A stretch of 64,000 nucleotides of DNA from Cognatundibacterium rugosum (GCF_014284365.1 NZ_JACOGG010000005.1:179511-243510), one strand, 5' to 3'; positions 53,469 to 63,128 are shown, numbered from the stretch's first letter. The notes: generated from the sequence alone by a model not told the origin. Translations and numbers: made by a program.

Positions 53469-55739
53469 ATGAATTCACCGATTCAATCTATCGAAGACGA
53501 TCTGGTTTTCCTTGACGAACCAGATCACGATGAGTTTTCGGCAGCTTCGCAAAACCAGGCGAGCTGGCGGATCATGATTATCGATGATGATCCTGACGTC
53601 CATTCTGCAACAACATTTGCTTTAGGTAGCCTGGAAATACAGCACCGCCCCCTGAGCTTTGTCCATGCCTATTCTGCTGCCGAGGCACGAGAAATTCTGC
53701 AAAAAGAAAAGGACATCGCCATCATCCTGCTCGACGTAGTAATGGAGCATGAAGATGCGGGTCTGCAACTGGTCAATTACATCCGCAAAACGCTGCAGCT
53801 CGCTGACGTACGTATCATTTTGCGCACTGGCCAGCCAGGCTACGCGCCAGAAATAGATGCGATCCGCGATTATGATATCAACGACTACAAAACAAAATCC
53901 GAGTTAACCCGTACCAAACTGTATACCGCTGTCACCTCTGCCATCCGCTCATACGAGCAAATCTGCTCCATCAGTGCCAGCCGCCGTGGTCTGGAAATGA
54001 TCATCAATGCCAGCACAGAACTCATGGCAAAACATGGTCTGCAAAATTTTGCCTCCGGCGTTCTGACGCAAATGACCGGGCTACTTAACCTGGATGCCGA
54101 GGGATTTGTCTGTGCTCGGCAAAATCCCCTGGGAGAACAAGATACGGTCAATGATCTGCATATCATCGCTGCTACCGCTGGCTTATCCCAACTGGTCGAC
54201 CGCTCGCTGGCGGAACTCAACCGTCCGGCCGTGCTGGATCTGGTCAGCCGCTCATTGAGCAGCAAGCAGAGCATTTATGAAGCGGACATGACCGCGCTGT
54301 ATTTCAATAATGCAGAGAAAAAAGACTTCACCCTGTTTCTTGAAAACGGGCTGCAATTAAACGAGATGGATAGACGCCTGCTTGAGGTTTTCTGCGGCAA
54401 TGTCTCGGTCGGTCTGGACAATGTGATTTTGAATTCACGTCTGCATAATTATGCTTTTTACGATTTGCTGACAGGCTTGGCGAATCGCCTCAAATTACTA
54501 CAGACCCTGAACGAAACGCTGAGCTCGCCACTCAAGGAAAAAAGTGCACTGTCGCTCATCGATATTGATCACTTTGCGGAAACCAATGACGCATTGGGAC
54601 ATCAATTCGGCGATTTACTGCTGTATGCAGTGGCACAACGCCTGTTCAACCACTTCGGCACACAATGCCAGCTGGCCCGGGTCGGCAGCGACACATTTGC
54701 GCTGCTAGGCGATCAGGATCTGGTCAATCCAGACACAATACTCAAGCTCTTTACCACACCTTTCCAGGTCGACCATCAGGACGTGCAGTTATCTGCAACG
54801 ATAGGTCTGATCAAACTTGGCGACTACGAGGGTGATGGCTCTGAGGCTTTAAAAGACACCAATATTGCACTCAAACGTGCCAAGACCAACCAGCGCGGCG
54901 GTTATGAGTATTTCACCCGCAACATGGGAGTCGAAATCCGGGAACGGGTGCTGCTGATGCACGCTTTACGCGCTGCGTTTGAACATGAGCGCCTGTTTCT
55001 GGTGTACCAGCCACAAATAGATATGCGTACAGGTAAAGCCTTGGGGGCGGAAGCACTGTTACGCTGGCGTACCGACGAGGGGAAATTTATCCCCCCGGAT
55101 CAGTTTATTCCTATTGCTGAATACTCCGGACTGATCGTCGACATCGGCGAATGGGTGCTGCGCAGCGCCTTGTACGAACTGGTTCATCTGCGTAGTATCG
55201 GGTACACGGAATTTCAAATGGCGATCAATGTCTCGCAAGCACAGTTTTCGCATCCTTTGTTTATGCAGTCTCTGCACAAAGCCTTACAAGACACCAAGGC
55301 GCCACCTGAATTTGTAGAGCTGGAAATCACGGAATCCATGGCAATGAAGGACCCGGATTTGCTGATCAAAACCCTGCACCAGATCAAGCAACTTGGGGTC
55401 AACATCTCGATCGATGATTTCGGAACCGGATTTTCATCTTTGAGTCACTTGCAAAAACTGGATGTTGATAAACTCAAGATAGACCGCGCATTTGTCAACG
55501 ATATCCAGCAAGATGCAAGTGAAGGCAGTATTGCCAAAATGATCGTCCAGTTAGGCCAAAATCTGGGTCTGACTATCATTGCTGAGGGCGTAGAAAATCA
55601 AATGCAGGCCAATACCCTGCAAGAATACGGATGCTTCCTCGCACAAGGCTATTTCTACGCGAAGCCACTGACCCAGCAAGACTTACGTACCTGGCTGCAG
55701 CAACGCACCCAGCCGCAACTGAGCTCAAATCAAAGCTGA
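53469..55739 (+). CDS. Receiver-DUF3369-GGDEF-EAL signalling protein
   Basis: A 756-residue cytoplasmic protein. Residues 33-160 form a receiver domain (phospho-acceptor Asp89 in ILLDVV, acidic pair near 39-40). A DUF3369 region follows (about 165-320). The GGDEF-like domain (about 330-450) has GSDTF at 406-410, so it should not make cyclic di-GMP. The EAL domain has EALLR at 528-532, IDDFGTG with Asp649/Asp650, and AEGVEN, all consistent with an active phosphodiesterase. It should therefore lower cyclic di-GMP in response to a histidine kinase. Start chosen at 53469 with GGAG 11 bases upstream. Transcribed alone. Confidence 0.9.
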   Translation: MNSPIQSIEDDLVFLDEPDHDEFSAASQNQASWRIMIIDDDPDVHSATTFALGSLEIQHRPLSFVHAYSAAEAREILQKEKDIAIILLDVVMEHEDAGLQLVNYIRKTLQLADVRIILRTGQPGYAPEIDAIRDYDINDYKTKSELTRTKLYTAVTSAIRSYEQICSISASRRGLEMIINASTELMAKHGLQNFASGVLTQMTGLLNLDAEGFVCARQNPLGEQDTVNDLHIIAATAGLSQLVDRSLAELNRPAVLDLVSRSLSSKQSIYEADMTALYFNNAEKKDFTLFLENGLQLNEMDRRLLEVFCGNVSVGLDNVILNSRLHNYAFYDLLTGLANRLKLLQTLNETLSSPLKEKSALSLIDIDHFAETNDALGHQFGDLLLYAVAQRLFNHFGTQCQLARVGSDTFALLGDQDLVNPDTILKLFTTPFQVDHQDVQLSATIGLIKLGDYEGDGSEALKDTNIALKRAKTNQRGGYEYFTRNMGVEIRERVLLMHALRAAFEHERLFLVYQPQIDMRTGKALGAEALLRWRTDEGKFIPPDQFIPIAEYSGLIVDIGEWVLRSALYELVHLRSIGYTEFQMAINVSQAQFSHPLFMQSLHKALQDTKAPPEFVELEITESMAMKDPDLLIKTLHQIKQLGVNISIDDFGTGFSSLSHLQKLDVDKLKIDRAFVNDIQQDASEGSIAKMIVQLGQNLGLTIIAEGVENQMQANTLQEYGCFLAQGYFYAKPLTQQDLRTWLQQRTQPQLSSNQS

Positions 55740-55917
55740 CTCTGTGCATTGCATACGATGGAGTTTCACTGATTGGCATTCTATCCCCCGTTTTTTACTC
55801 CCTATCGCAATCTCGTGGCAAAGCAACTTATATTTCTCTAGAGTACAAACATGTAAGTTGCATTGCACCGGATATCCAGATGCCGGATAGACGAGCGCCT
55901 TTAGAAGAGAGTAAATC

Positions 55918-57231
55918 ATGAATCCAAACACGGCAGACACGCTTAAAACAATACTCAGCGATTTCAGTGGCTGGCTGAGCCGCAGCTTTGATAAAACGGC
56001 TGCATGGGTAACCCAGCTATCCTGGTGGAAGTTCTTCATTTTTGCGATTCTGCTCATGGCTGCAGGCGCCATACTACAAGACACAATATTCACATCGGAA
56101 GAAAGTATTGTTGTCAGTAAGAGTCCGAATAAGAAAAGTAAGAAGTCCACCCATACCATAGAAGGCGATGCCAATATCGATATTGATGAAACTGGCATCC
56201 GCATCCGAAAGCCTGGCAATGACGGCAAAGGTAAGCAGATAGAAATTGACGAAAATGGAATCCGAGTCTTAACTGAGCCCGGCACAAGCAATCCATCCGC
56301 AACGGCGGCAACACCAGCAACACCGGCGACACCAGCCACACCCGCAACACCGGGAGCGCATGAAATAAAAAATGGCGACGATATCCATATTAAACTGCCC
56401 CCAGAAGTCGCGCGTGAAATCAGCAATGAAATCAATAATGCAGTCGCCGATGCGGCTGATGAAGAAGTCAGAAGCTACAAGAAGACGTCGTCAAAATGGT
56501 TCGCCAATTTTGTGCTGCTGGCCATCTTCGGTTTATTCGGCATGAAAATACTAATGGGCGGCAAAGTCCGCGCAGAAGAGAAAGCCAAAGAGGCAGGTCT
56601 TGCTGCAGAGCGCGAATCACTGCTACGCCAGGTCAGCGAAGCGCAAATGCAAATGATGCAGGCTCAGGTTGAACCACACTTCTTGTTTAACACGCTGGCC
56701 TCGGTTGAACACTTGATAGAAACCGATCCTCCGCGTGCAGCTGCCATGCAGCGCTGCCTGATCAGTTATCTGCGTGCTGTGCTGCCGCAAATGCGGGAAA
56801 ATGCTTCCACCACCAATCTCGGGCGCGAAGCTGACATGATCAAATCCTATCTGGATCTGCTGAAGATGCGCATGGAAGAACGCCTGAACATCGACTTTGT
56901 GATGCCGGAAGGATTAAGGAGCGCCTCCTTCCCGCCCATGATGCTGCAGTCGCTGGTGGAAAACGCGATCAAGCATGGCCTGGAATGTAAAGCAGAAGGC
57001 GGTACGATACGGTTCCGGGTCGAAGTCGCTCACAGTAAGTTGCGCGTCTCTGTCACCGACGATGGCCTGGGCTTTGGCGCGATGCCCAGCAATGGCACTG
57101 GATTAGGATTGCAAAATATCCGTGAACGCCTGAAACTATTGTATAAAGAAAAAGCACAGATGATCATTACGCCTAACCAGCCTAGCGGGGTCTGTGTCAC
57201 GATAGAAATCCCTTACGAATTAGCTCACTGA
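55918..57231 (+). CDS. LytS-type sensor histidine kinase with periplasmic repeat domain
   Basis: A 437-residue kinase. Membrane segments lie at about 37-56 and 194-215, with a periplasmic domain of about 135 residues between them. That domain repeats D-I-D-E-T-G-I-R-I (88-96) as E-I-D-E-N-G-I-R-V (109-117), then has a Pro-Ala-Thr run (130-145). The cytoplasmic part is a His_kinase (PF06580) unit: VEPHFLFN with phospho-acceptor His254, then an N-box (SLVENAIKHGLE) and a G-box (DDGLGFG). It is 7 bp upstream of a LytTR regulator, so they form a pair. Confidence 0.85.
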   Translation: MNPNTADTLKTILSDFSGWLSRSFDKTAAWVTQLSWWKFFIFAILLMAAGAILQDTIFTSEESIVVSKSPNKKSKKSTHTIEGDANIDIDETGIRIRKPGNDGKGKQIEIDENGIRVLTEPGTSNPSATAATPATPATPATPATPGAHEIKNGDDIHIKLPPEVAREISNEINNAVADAADEEVRSYKKTSSKWFANFVLLAIFGLFGMKILMGGKVRAEEKAKEAGLAAERESLLRQVSEAQMQMMQAQVEPHFLFNTLASVEHLIETDPPRAAAMQRCLISYLRAVLPQMRENASTTNLGREADMIKSYLDLLKMRMEERLNIDFVMPEGLRSASFPPMMLQSLVENAIKHGLECKAEGGTIRFRVEVAHSKLRVSVTDDGLGFGAMPSNGTGLGLQNIRERLKLLYKEKAQMIITPNQPSGVCVTIEIPYELAH

Positions 57232-57238
57232 ACAGACT

Positions 57239-57997
57239 ATGCCAACCGCGATTATTGCCGATGACGAACGATTGATGCGCGACCAGTTGCGCTCACGCCT
57301 GGAACAAGCCTGGCCTGAATTGCAAATACTGGACGAAGCAAAAAATGGTGAAGAAGCCGTACAGCTGGTCGCCCAACATCACCCTGACCTGGTATTCCTC
57401 GACATCCGTATGCCGATCAAAACCGGCCTTGAGGCTGCAAAAGAGATAGGTAGCCAGACCCACATCGTCTTCATCACGGCCTATGATCAATATGCGATTC
57501 AAGCCTTTGAACATGGCGCTGTCGATTACGTTCTAAAGCCTGCTGACCTGGAGCGCCTTGGTAAAACCATAGAACGCCTCAAAGCGCGCTTACAGGCACA
57601 GGCCCAGCCTGCGGATATGAGTCAGCTACTTGGACAACTCGCCAAGCAAATGGGTATTGCCAGTAGACCGGCTTATCTGCAGTGGATACAGGCATCGATA
57701 GGTCAGGAGTTGCGCCTGATCCCGGTAGAAGAAATTTTGTTTTTCCAGTCTGACGAAAAATACACGCGGGTACAAACCAGCAACTATGAAGCGCTGATCA
57801 GAAAACCCGTGCGTGACCTGGCCGAAGAACTCGATCCGGCACTGTTCTGGCAAATCCACCGCTCCACGCTGGTCAATGCGAAAGCTATTTCAGGTGTGGT
57901 ACGCGATCTGCGCGGACGCCATCTGGTACAAATCAAAGGATCAACTGAAAAACTGGAAGTAAGCAGGAGCTTTGTGCATCTGTTCAAACAAATGTGA
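57239..57997 (+). CDS. LytTR-family response regulator
   Basis: A 252-residue regulator. The receiver domain has acidic Asp8/Asp9, phospho-acceptor Asp55 (FLDIRMP), Thr80 and Lys100. The C-terminal half is a LytTR DNA-binding domain (about 145-250; EEILFFQSDEKYTRVQTSN and FWQIHRSTLVN). It probably acts with the adjacent sensor kinase. The target genes are not evident, but both regulators are oriented towards a terminator and away from the EAL gene. Confidence 0.92.
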   Translation: MPTAIIADDERLMRDQLRSRLEQAWPELQILDEAKNGEEAVQLVAQHHPDLVFLDIRMPIKTGLEAAKEIGSQTHIVFITAYDQYAIQAFEHGAVDYVLKPADLERLGKTIERLKARLQAQAQPADMSQLLGQLAKQMGIASRPAYLQWIQASIGQELRLIPVEEILFFQSDEKYTRVQTSNYEALIRKPVRDLAEELDPALFWQIHRSTLVNAKAISGVVRDLRGRHLVQIKGSTEKLEVSRSFVHLFKQM

Positions 57998-58024
57998 CTC
58001 CCCTCCAGCCACGTAAGCAGGCAT

Positions 58025-58054
58025 AAAAAAACCGGAGCTGACTCCGGTTTTTTT
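58025..58054. terminator. Bidirectional terminator between the LytTR gene and pit
   Basis: AAAAAAACCGGAG and CTCCGGTTTTTTT around a 4-base loop, in the gap between converging genes. Confidence 0.88.
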
Positions 58055-58055
58055 A

Positions 58056-59066
58056 TTACAAAATTTGCTTACCTACCCACCAGGCGATTGCTGCGACAAA
58101 CGCAGAAGCCGGTATCGTGAGCACCCAGGCCCAAACAATATTACCTGCAACACCCCAACGCACAGCAGACATTTTTTGTGACGAGCCAACACCAACAATT
58201 GCACCGGTAATCGTATGCGTGGTTGACACCGGAATACCCATTGCGGTTGCAATGAACAGCGTAATTGCACCACCAGTTTCAGCACAGAAACCGCCAACCG
58301 GTTTCAGTTTAGTGATTTTCTGCCCCATCGTTTTCACAATACGCCAGCCACCAAACAAAGTCCCCATACCTATCGCTGCATAGCAAGACAGGATTACCCA
58401 CATCGGTGGCATGGTGTCATGTGTGCTCGAATAGCCACCAGCGATCAACAACATCCAGATGATACCCATCGTTTTTTGCGCATCATTGCCACCATGTCCG
58501 AGACTGTACATGGATGCCGACACCAATTGCAGACGACGGAACCATTTATCGACCTTCATCGGGGTGGAACGTACAAATAACCAGGATACCAGCAACATCA
58601 TCAATGAACCCAGCAGGAAACCGAGTAACGGAGATAAAACGATGAAGCTGATCGTCCAGATCAAGCCTGAGGAAATCAGTGCTGCAGTACCTGACTTGGC
58701 CACAGCGGCGCCGACCAGTCCACCAATCAATGCGTGTGAAGACGAAGATGGAATACCAAAATACCAGGTCACCAGATTCCAGAATACCGCGCCGACCAAG
58801 GCACCAAAAATCACATAATGGTCAATTGCCCACGGTTCTATGGTGCCCTTCCCTATCATCGCAGCGACTTTTAATTTAAAAAATACAATCGCAATGACAT
58901 TGAAAAACGCCGCCATGGCCACCGCAGTCTGCGGCTTCAGAACGCCGGTTGAAACGACTGTTGCGATCGCATTTGCTGCATCGTGAAAACCGTTCATAAA
59001 ATCAAATAGCAATGCCAGCACGACTAAGCCTGCAATGACATATATGCTAATTTGTAAAGTTTGCAT
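58056..59066 (-). CDS. pit: Pit-family inorganic phosphate transporter
   Basis: A 336-residue membrane protein with about ten hydrophobic segments. The N-terminal DFMNGFHDAANAIATVVSTG and the central/late GGNDAQKTMGIIWMLL are the paired Pit signatures; the inverted repeat architecture is visible as two GxNDA-type motifs. It imports phosphate, probably as a metal-phosphate symport. It is downstream of the DUF47 partner and ends at a shared terminator. It may be named pitA in related genomes. Confidence 0.92.
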   Translation of the reverse strand: MQTLQISIYVIAGLVVLALLFDFMNGFHDAANAIATVVSTGVLKPQTAVAMAAFFNVIAIVFFKLKVAAMIGKGTIEPWAIDHYVIFGALVGAVFWNLVTWYFGIPSSSSHALIGGLVGAAVAKSGTAALISSGLIWTISFIVLSPLLGFLLGSLMMLLVSWLFVRSTPMKVDKWFRRLQLVSASMYSLGHGGNDAQKTMGIIWMLLIAGGYSSTHDTMPPMWVILSCYAAIGMGTLFGGWRIVKTMGQKITKLKPVGGFCAETGGAITLFIATAMGIPVSTTHTITGAIVGVGSSQKMSAVRWGVAGNIVWAWVLTIPASAFVAAIAWWVGKQIL

Positions 59067-59179
59067 GAAATTTACTCTGCTCTATCTACTCTATATAGCG
59101 CCGGCAAAACTGCCAGCCCCGATCAATCAATCCTGATCAGCCCGCAGGCTGATCGGTTAAACACTATCCAGGAGGGAAA

Positions 59180-59806
59180 TTATGCGTTCTCTACAATGAT
59201 GCCTTCGATGATATTCGCGACGTCTTCGCAACGGTCAGTCACGGTTTCCAGAATCTCGTAGATCGCTTTCAGTTTGATCAGATTGCGTACATCAGGCTCA
59301 TCGCGGAACAGCTTGGACATCGCTGCACGCATCACATGATCAGCATCCGATTCCAGTCTGTCGATTTCTTCACAAATCGTCAGAATTTCGCGCGAGTTAT
59401 TCATGTTATGCAGCAGGCCTACCGCTGCTTTGACTTTTTCAGCACAAGCCAGGCACAGTTCAGCCAGACGCTTGGCTTCAGGCGTGATTTCACGGATGTC
59501 ATACAGGGAGATGGTTTGACCCGCATCTTCCAGCAAATCCAGAATATCATCCATGCGTGTGATGAGCTTATGGATATCATCACGGTCTATTGGCGTAATA
59601 AATGTCTTATGCAGTAACTCAATGGTGTTGTAAGTCACTGCATCAGCTTGTTTTTCTATACCTTCGATCGCATGAACACGGTTTTCGAGATCGTCGAAAT
59701 TGGTCATCAAAGCCAGCATTTCTTTAGAACCTTTGACACACAAATCAGCGTGCTGGTTGAAAAGCTCAAAGAATTTGCCTTCTGTAGGCATCAAACGTCC
59801 AAACAT
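59180..59806 (-). CDS. DUF47 (PhoU-like) Pit accessory protein
   Basis: A 208-residue helical protein of the DUF47/YkaA family. It begins MFGRLMPTEGKFFELFNQHA and contains D-D-I-H-K-L-I-T-R-M-D-D and E-I-D-R-L-E-S-D-A-D motifs that, in the PhoU fold, bind metal. It is usually coupled to Pit transporters, as here with a 113-bp gap. It is expected to regulate phosphate uptake. Confidence 0.9.
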   Translation of the reverse strand: MFGRLMPTEGKFFELFNQHADLCVKGSKEMLALMTNFDDLENRVHAIEGIEKQADAVTYNTIELLHKTFITPIDRDDIHKLITRMDDILDLLEDAGQTISLYDIREITPEAKRLAELCLACAEKVKAAVGLLHNMNNSREILTICEEIDRLESDADHVMRAAMSKLFRDEPDVRNLIKLKAIYEILETVTDRCEDVANIIEGIIVENA

Positions 59807-59911
59807 TTTTTTCTCACTGAAAATAGAAAATTACAAGAACCAATTTCATGGATTCAATTGGTCGAAAACAAAAAACAAAACCCAGCGCGTTATTACGCAA
59901 GCGCTGCTACA

Positions 59912-61303
59912 TCAGGACTCACTGTCTCCATAAATAGACAGGGAGCCCACGTAATTATCAAACTTGGTGTACTCACCCAGGAAGGTTAAGCGTACGCTGC
60001 CTATCGGACCATTACGTTGCTTACCAATAATAATTTCTGCCGTCCCCTTATCAGGAGAGTCCGGGTTATAAACCTGATCACGGTAAATAAACATGATCAC
60101 GTCGGCGTCCTGCTCAATAGCGCCGGATTCACGCAAATCTGACATGACCGGGCGCTTATTCGGGCGCTGTTCCAGCGACCGGTTCAACTGCGACAAAGCG
60201 ATCACAGGGCAATTCAATTCCTTGGCCAGACCTTTCAGATTTCGGGAAATTTCTGAAATTTCTGTGGCACGATTTTCACCGGCAACGTTAGCTGACATCA
60301 GCTGCAGGTAGTCGACGATAATCAAACCCAGCTTACCGCATTGCCGCGCCAGACGTCGGGAACGGGCACGCAACTCGATCGAACTCAGCGCCGGCGTCTC
60401 ATCAATATACAACTGCGCTTCATTCATTTTTTGAATGGCATGCGTCAGTTTCGGCCAATCTTCATCCGACAATTTACCAATACGCAAACGACTCTGATCG
60501 AGACGCCCTACCGAACCCAGCATACGCATTGCCAGCTGTGCGCCGCCCATCTCCATCGAAAACACTGCAACCGGTAAACCGCTGTCAATGGCGACGTTTT
60601 CACCGATATTCAGAGAAAACGCGGTCTTACCCATCGAAGGACGACCCGCAACAATCACCAGATCACCAGGCTGCAAACCTGAAGTCATCTTATCCAGATC
60701 GACAAACCCGGTCGGGACACCCGTAATATCATTTTGATTGTCCCGGTTATACAGCTCATCAATCCGTTCAACCACTTGGGTCAATAAAGGCTGAATCGCC
60801 TGAAACCCTTGAGCACCACGTGCGCCTTCCTCTGCAATAGCGAAAATCTTTGACTCCGCCTCATCCAGCATTTGCTTGACTTCTTTACCCTGAGGATTAA
60901 AAGCATTACCCGCAATCTCATCAGAGACCGTAATCAATTTCCGCAAAACGCCACGATCACGCACGATTTCAGCATAACGCCGGATATTGGCAGCTGAAGG
61001 TGTATTTTGCGCCAGGGCGTTCAGATAAGTCAGCCCACCAGCCTCTTCTGCCTTCCCCTGTACGCTCAGTGCCTCATACACCGTAATCACGTCGGCCGGC
61101 CTGGAACTGTTAATCAGCTTGACCATGCATTGGAAAATAATCCTGTGGTCATAGCGATAAAAATCCTCTTCGCTGATGAAATCGGCAATGCGATCCCAAG
61201 CTGCATTATCAAGTAACAAACCACCCAGAACAGATTGCTCTGCTTCGATGGAATGAGGAGGTACGCGTATCGCGTCAAGTTGTGGGTCAGAAGCTGCTTT
61301 CAT
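59912..61303 (-). CDS. dnaB: Replicative DNA helicase DnaB
   Basis: A 463-residue helicase. The N-terminal collar domain has PPHSIEAEQSVLGGLLLDN, then the RecA-like motor with GRPSMGKTA (Walker A) and VDYLQLM (Walker B). The C-terminal loop has SDLRESGAIEQDADVIMFIY. The start at 61303 (MKAASDPQLDAIR) is preferred over an ATG 9 bases upstream. A TATAAT stands immediately before it (see findings). It follows rplI on the same strand. Confidence 0.95.
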   Translation of the reverse strand: MKAASDPQLDAIRVPPHSIEAEQSVLGGLLLDNAAWDRIADFISEEDFYRYDHRIIFQCMVKLINSSRPADVITVYEALSVQGKAEEAGGLTYLNALAQNTPSAANIRRYAEIVRDRGVLRKLITVSDEIAGNAFNPQGKEVKQMLDEAESKIFAIAEEGARGAQGFQAIQPLLTQVVERIDELYNRDNQNDITGVPTGFVDLDKMTSGLQPGDLVIVAGRPSMGKTAFSLNIGENVAIDSGLPVAVFSMEMGGAQLAMRMLGSVGRLDQSRLRIGKLSDEDWPKLTHAIQKMNEAQLYIDETPALSSIELRARSRRLARQCGKLGLIIVDYLQLMSANVAGENRATEISEISRNLKGLAKELNCPVIALSQLNRSLEQRPNKRPVMSDLRESGAIEQDADVIMFIYRDQVYNPDSPDKGTAEIIIGKQRNGPIGSVRLTFLGEYTKFDNYVGSLSIYGDSES

Positions 61304-61418
61304 GGCGCGCATTATACCTGCTAAATCAATTTCCCAAACAACACAAAATAGCTTGATTTGCGCTGTTCACACATAACAACAAACCTGAAATTGTATAAAT
61401 TATTTATTTGCAGAAAAT

Positions 61419-61447
61419 AAAAAAGCCGGGTTAAACCCGGCTTTTTT
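61419..61447 (-). terminator. Terminator after rplI
   Basis: AAAAAAGCCGGGTT and its complement AACCCGGCTTTTTT form a hairpin with A and T runs 16 bp beyond the rplI stop codon. It closes the rpsF operon before dnaB. Confidence 0.88.
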
Positions 61448-61463
61448 AAGACGCGAACTCAGC

Positions 61464-61916
61464 TTAAGCTTGTTCAGCCACAACAGAGATAGTCACGTTC
61501 ACAACAACGTCTGTGTGCAATGCAACAGATACTGCGTGCTCGCCAACTACTTTCAGTGGGCCTTGTGGCAGGCGCACTTGTGCTTTTTCAACTGTGAAAC
61601 CTTGTTTTGCCAAGGCTTCAGCGATGTCAAAGTTGGTTACGGAACCAAACAAACGACCATCAACACCAGCTTTTTGAGCAACTTGAACAGTAGAACCTTC
61701 CAGTTTTTCACCTTGAGCCTGCGCAGCAGCCAATTTCTCAGCAGCAGCTTTTTCCAGATCTGCACGCTTCGCTTCAAATTCAGCGATTGCAGCTGCAGTA
61801 GCACGACGTGCCATACGTTGTGGAATCAGGAAGTTACGTGCGTAACCATCTTTTACACGAACTACATCACCCAGGTTGCCGAGATTAACGACTTTATCCA
61901 TCAGAATAACTTGCAT
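61464..61916 (-). CDS. rplI: 50S ribosomal protein L9
   Basis: A 150-residue L9 beginning [20 protein letters not shown] and containing [13 protein letters not shown], the L9 signature. A long connecting helix joins the N- and C-terminal domains. Last gene of the rpsF-priB-rpsR-rplI operon. RBS AGGAG lies just upstream of the start. Confidence 0.97.
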   Translation of the reverse strand: MQVILMDKVVNLGNLGDVVRVKDGYARNFLIPQRMARRATAAAIAEFEAKRADLEKAAAEKLAAAQAQGEKLEGSTVQVAQKAGVDGRLFGSVTNFDIAEALAKQGFTVEKAQVRLPQGPLKVVGEHAVSVALHTDVVVNVTISVVAEQA

Positions 61917-61943
61917 ATTTTTCTCCTAATACTTGGTCGTCAA

Positions 61944-62228
61944 TTACGCTGTGTGCAGATCAGTGTAAGGCAGCAACGCTAAGTAGCGTGCGCGCTTGAT
62001 CGCTGTGTCAACTTGACGCTGGTACAGTGCTTTAGTACCTGTCAAACGTGCAGGCATAATCTTGCCGTTCTCTTGTACGAAATCTTTCAAAGTGTCTACG
62101 TCTTTGTAGTCCACTTTTTCTACGTGTGCTGCTGTGAAGCGGCAGAATTTTTTACGCTTGAACAAAGGATTTTGTTGCTGACGCTTTTGCTTCAATTTGC
62201 TTTTATCAAATTTTTTACCGAATGCCAT
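61944..62228 (-). CDS. rpsR: 30S ribosomal protein S18
   Basis: A 94-residue S18. The bacterial S18 core is [20 protein letters not shown], followed by [20 protein letters not shown]. The N-terminus is Lys/Gln-rich. S18 binds S6 in the 30S platform. It lies 9 bp after priB. Confidence 0.97.
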   Translation of the reverse strand: MAFGKKFDKSKLKQKRQQQNPLFKRKKFCRFTAAHVEKVDYKDVDTLKDFVQENGKIMPARLTGTKALYQRQVDTAIKRARYLALLPYTDLHTA

Positions 62229-62237
62229 TTTTGGCTC

Positions 62238-62537
62238 CTAATCAAGTAAATGTGTCCCGACTTCAGTAATATGAAAAACGAGACTTTTGCTGTTGCGATT
62301 TTTGCGTGCTAAAAACCCGGTAAAACAAAACTCAACATCGAGTGGCAAATCCGAAACAATTTTGGACTGTTCACCGGCAGCCAGTGCTGCCAATTCAACT
62401 TCCACCCGTCTCGATAAGCCTGCTTCTGTTTGCTGTGAGCTATGTAGTAACACCCCATTCGCTATCGGAATCCCTGCCGGCGTATAACGCACTGCAGCTT
62501 TTTCGATGAATTTAGCGACTATAGTCAGTTGGTTCAC
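62238..62537 (-). CDS. priB: Primosomal replication protein N
   Basis: A 99-residue single-OB-fold protein starting MNQLTIVAKFIEKAAVRYTP. It has the PriB pattern including IPIANGVLLHSSQQTEAG and CFTGFLARKNRNSKSLVFHI. PriB helps PriA and DnaT reload the replisome at stalled forks. It is between rpsF and rpsR, the standard position. Confidence 0.92.
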   Translation of the reverse strand: MNQLTIVAKFIEKAAVRYTPAGIPIANGVLLHSSQQTEAGLSRRVEVELAALAAGEQSKIVSDLPLDVEFCFTGFLARKNRNSKSLVFHITEVGTHLLD

Positions 62538-62569
62538 CAGGTTGTCACACGACCTTAAAAAATAAAGAA

Positions 62570-62938
62570 TTAAGCAGCTGGCGCTTCAACGCGTTGTGCT
62601 TTCGCTGCGTCTTCTTTCTGAACAGCTTTCATCATTGGAGATGGTGCTGTTTCAGCTTTCTTCATTTTAACTGTCAGGTGGCGCAGAACAGCATCATTGA
62701 ATTTGAATGCGGTTTCCAGCTCAACCAGAGTCTCTGCATCACACTCAATGTTCATGCAAACATAGTGTGCTTTTGCCAGTTTCTGGATCATGTAAGCCAA
62801 TTGACGACGGCCCCAGTCTTCTACGCGGTGGATCTGACCACCACGGGCTACAACACTGGCTTTGTAACGTTCGATCATTGCCGGAACTTGCTCGCTTTGA
62901 TCCGGATGTACGATAAATACGATTTCATAATGACGCAT
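62570..62938 (-). CDS. rpsF: 30S ribosomal protein S6
   Basis: A 122-residue S6 beginning [40 protein letters not shown] is a conserved block. It is the first gene of the operon. A hairpin in its leader may be an autoregulatory site for the S6:S18 complex. The start has AAGGAGAATAT upstream. Confidence 0.97.
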   Translation of the reverse strand: MRHYEIVFIVHPDQSEQVPAMIERYKASVVARGGQIHRVEDWGRRQLAYMIQKLAKAHYVCMNIECDAETLVELETAFKFNDAVLRHLTVKMKKAETAPSPMMKAVQKEDAAKAQRVEAPAA

Positions 62939-62966
62939 ATATTCTCCTTATGGACAATAAAAATAG

Positions 62967-62994
62967 CCTGCCTCGGCGTCAAGACGAGTGCAGG
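62967..62994 (-). promoter_or_regulatory. Candidate S6:S18-binding leader hairpin of rpsF
   Basis: On the minus strand, CCTGC pairs with GCAGG and CTCG with CGAG, with an A bulge and a loop containing CTTGACGC, so CCG falls in the top of the structure. It lies 28 bases upstream of the rpsF start. Known rpsF leaders bind S6:S18 through a CCG-containing bulge motif; this structure is a plausible match but not exact. Confidence 0.45.
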
Positions 62995-63128
62995 AAGAGG
63001 AAAGCCGATGATTTTAACTGGTTTCCCGGGTTAACTCAAACTATTTCAACGCCCCGCACTGCCACCAGCGCATGCCAGCGCACTTTCTGTGTCGAAAAGT
63101 TCAAATAGCGCTTGCAGATTCAATGACA

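Noticed and set aside
53215..53478. Minus-strand 87-residue frame upstream of the EAL gene
   Set aside because: Overlaps the probable promoter region of the EAL gene, with no ribosome binding site or recognisable motif.
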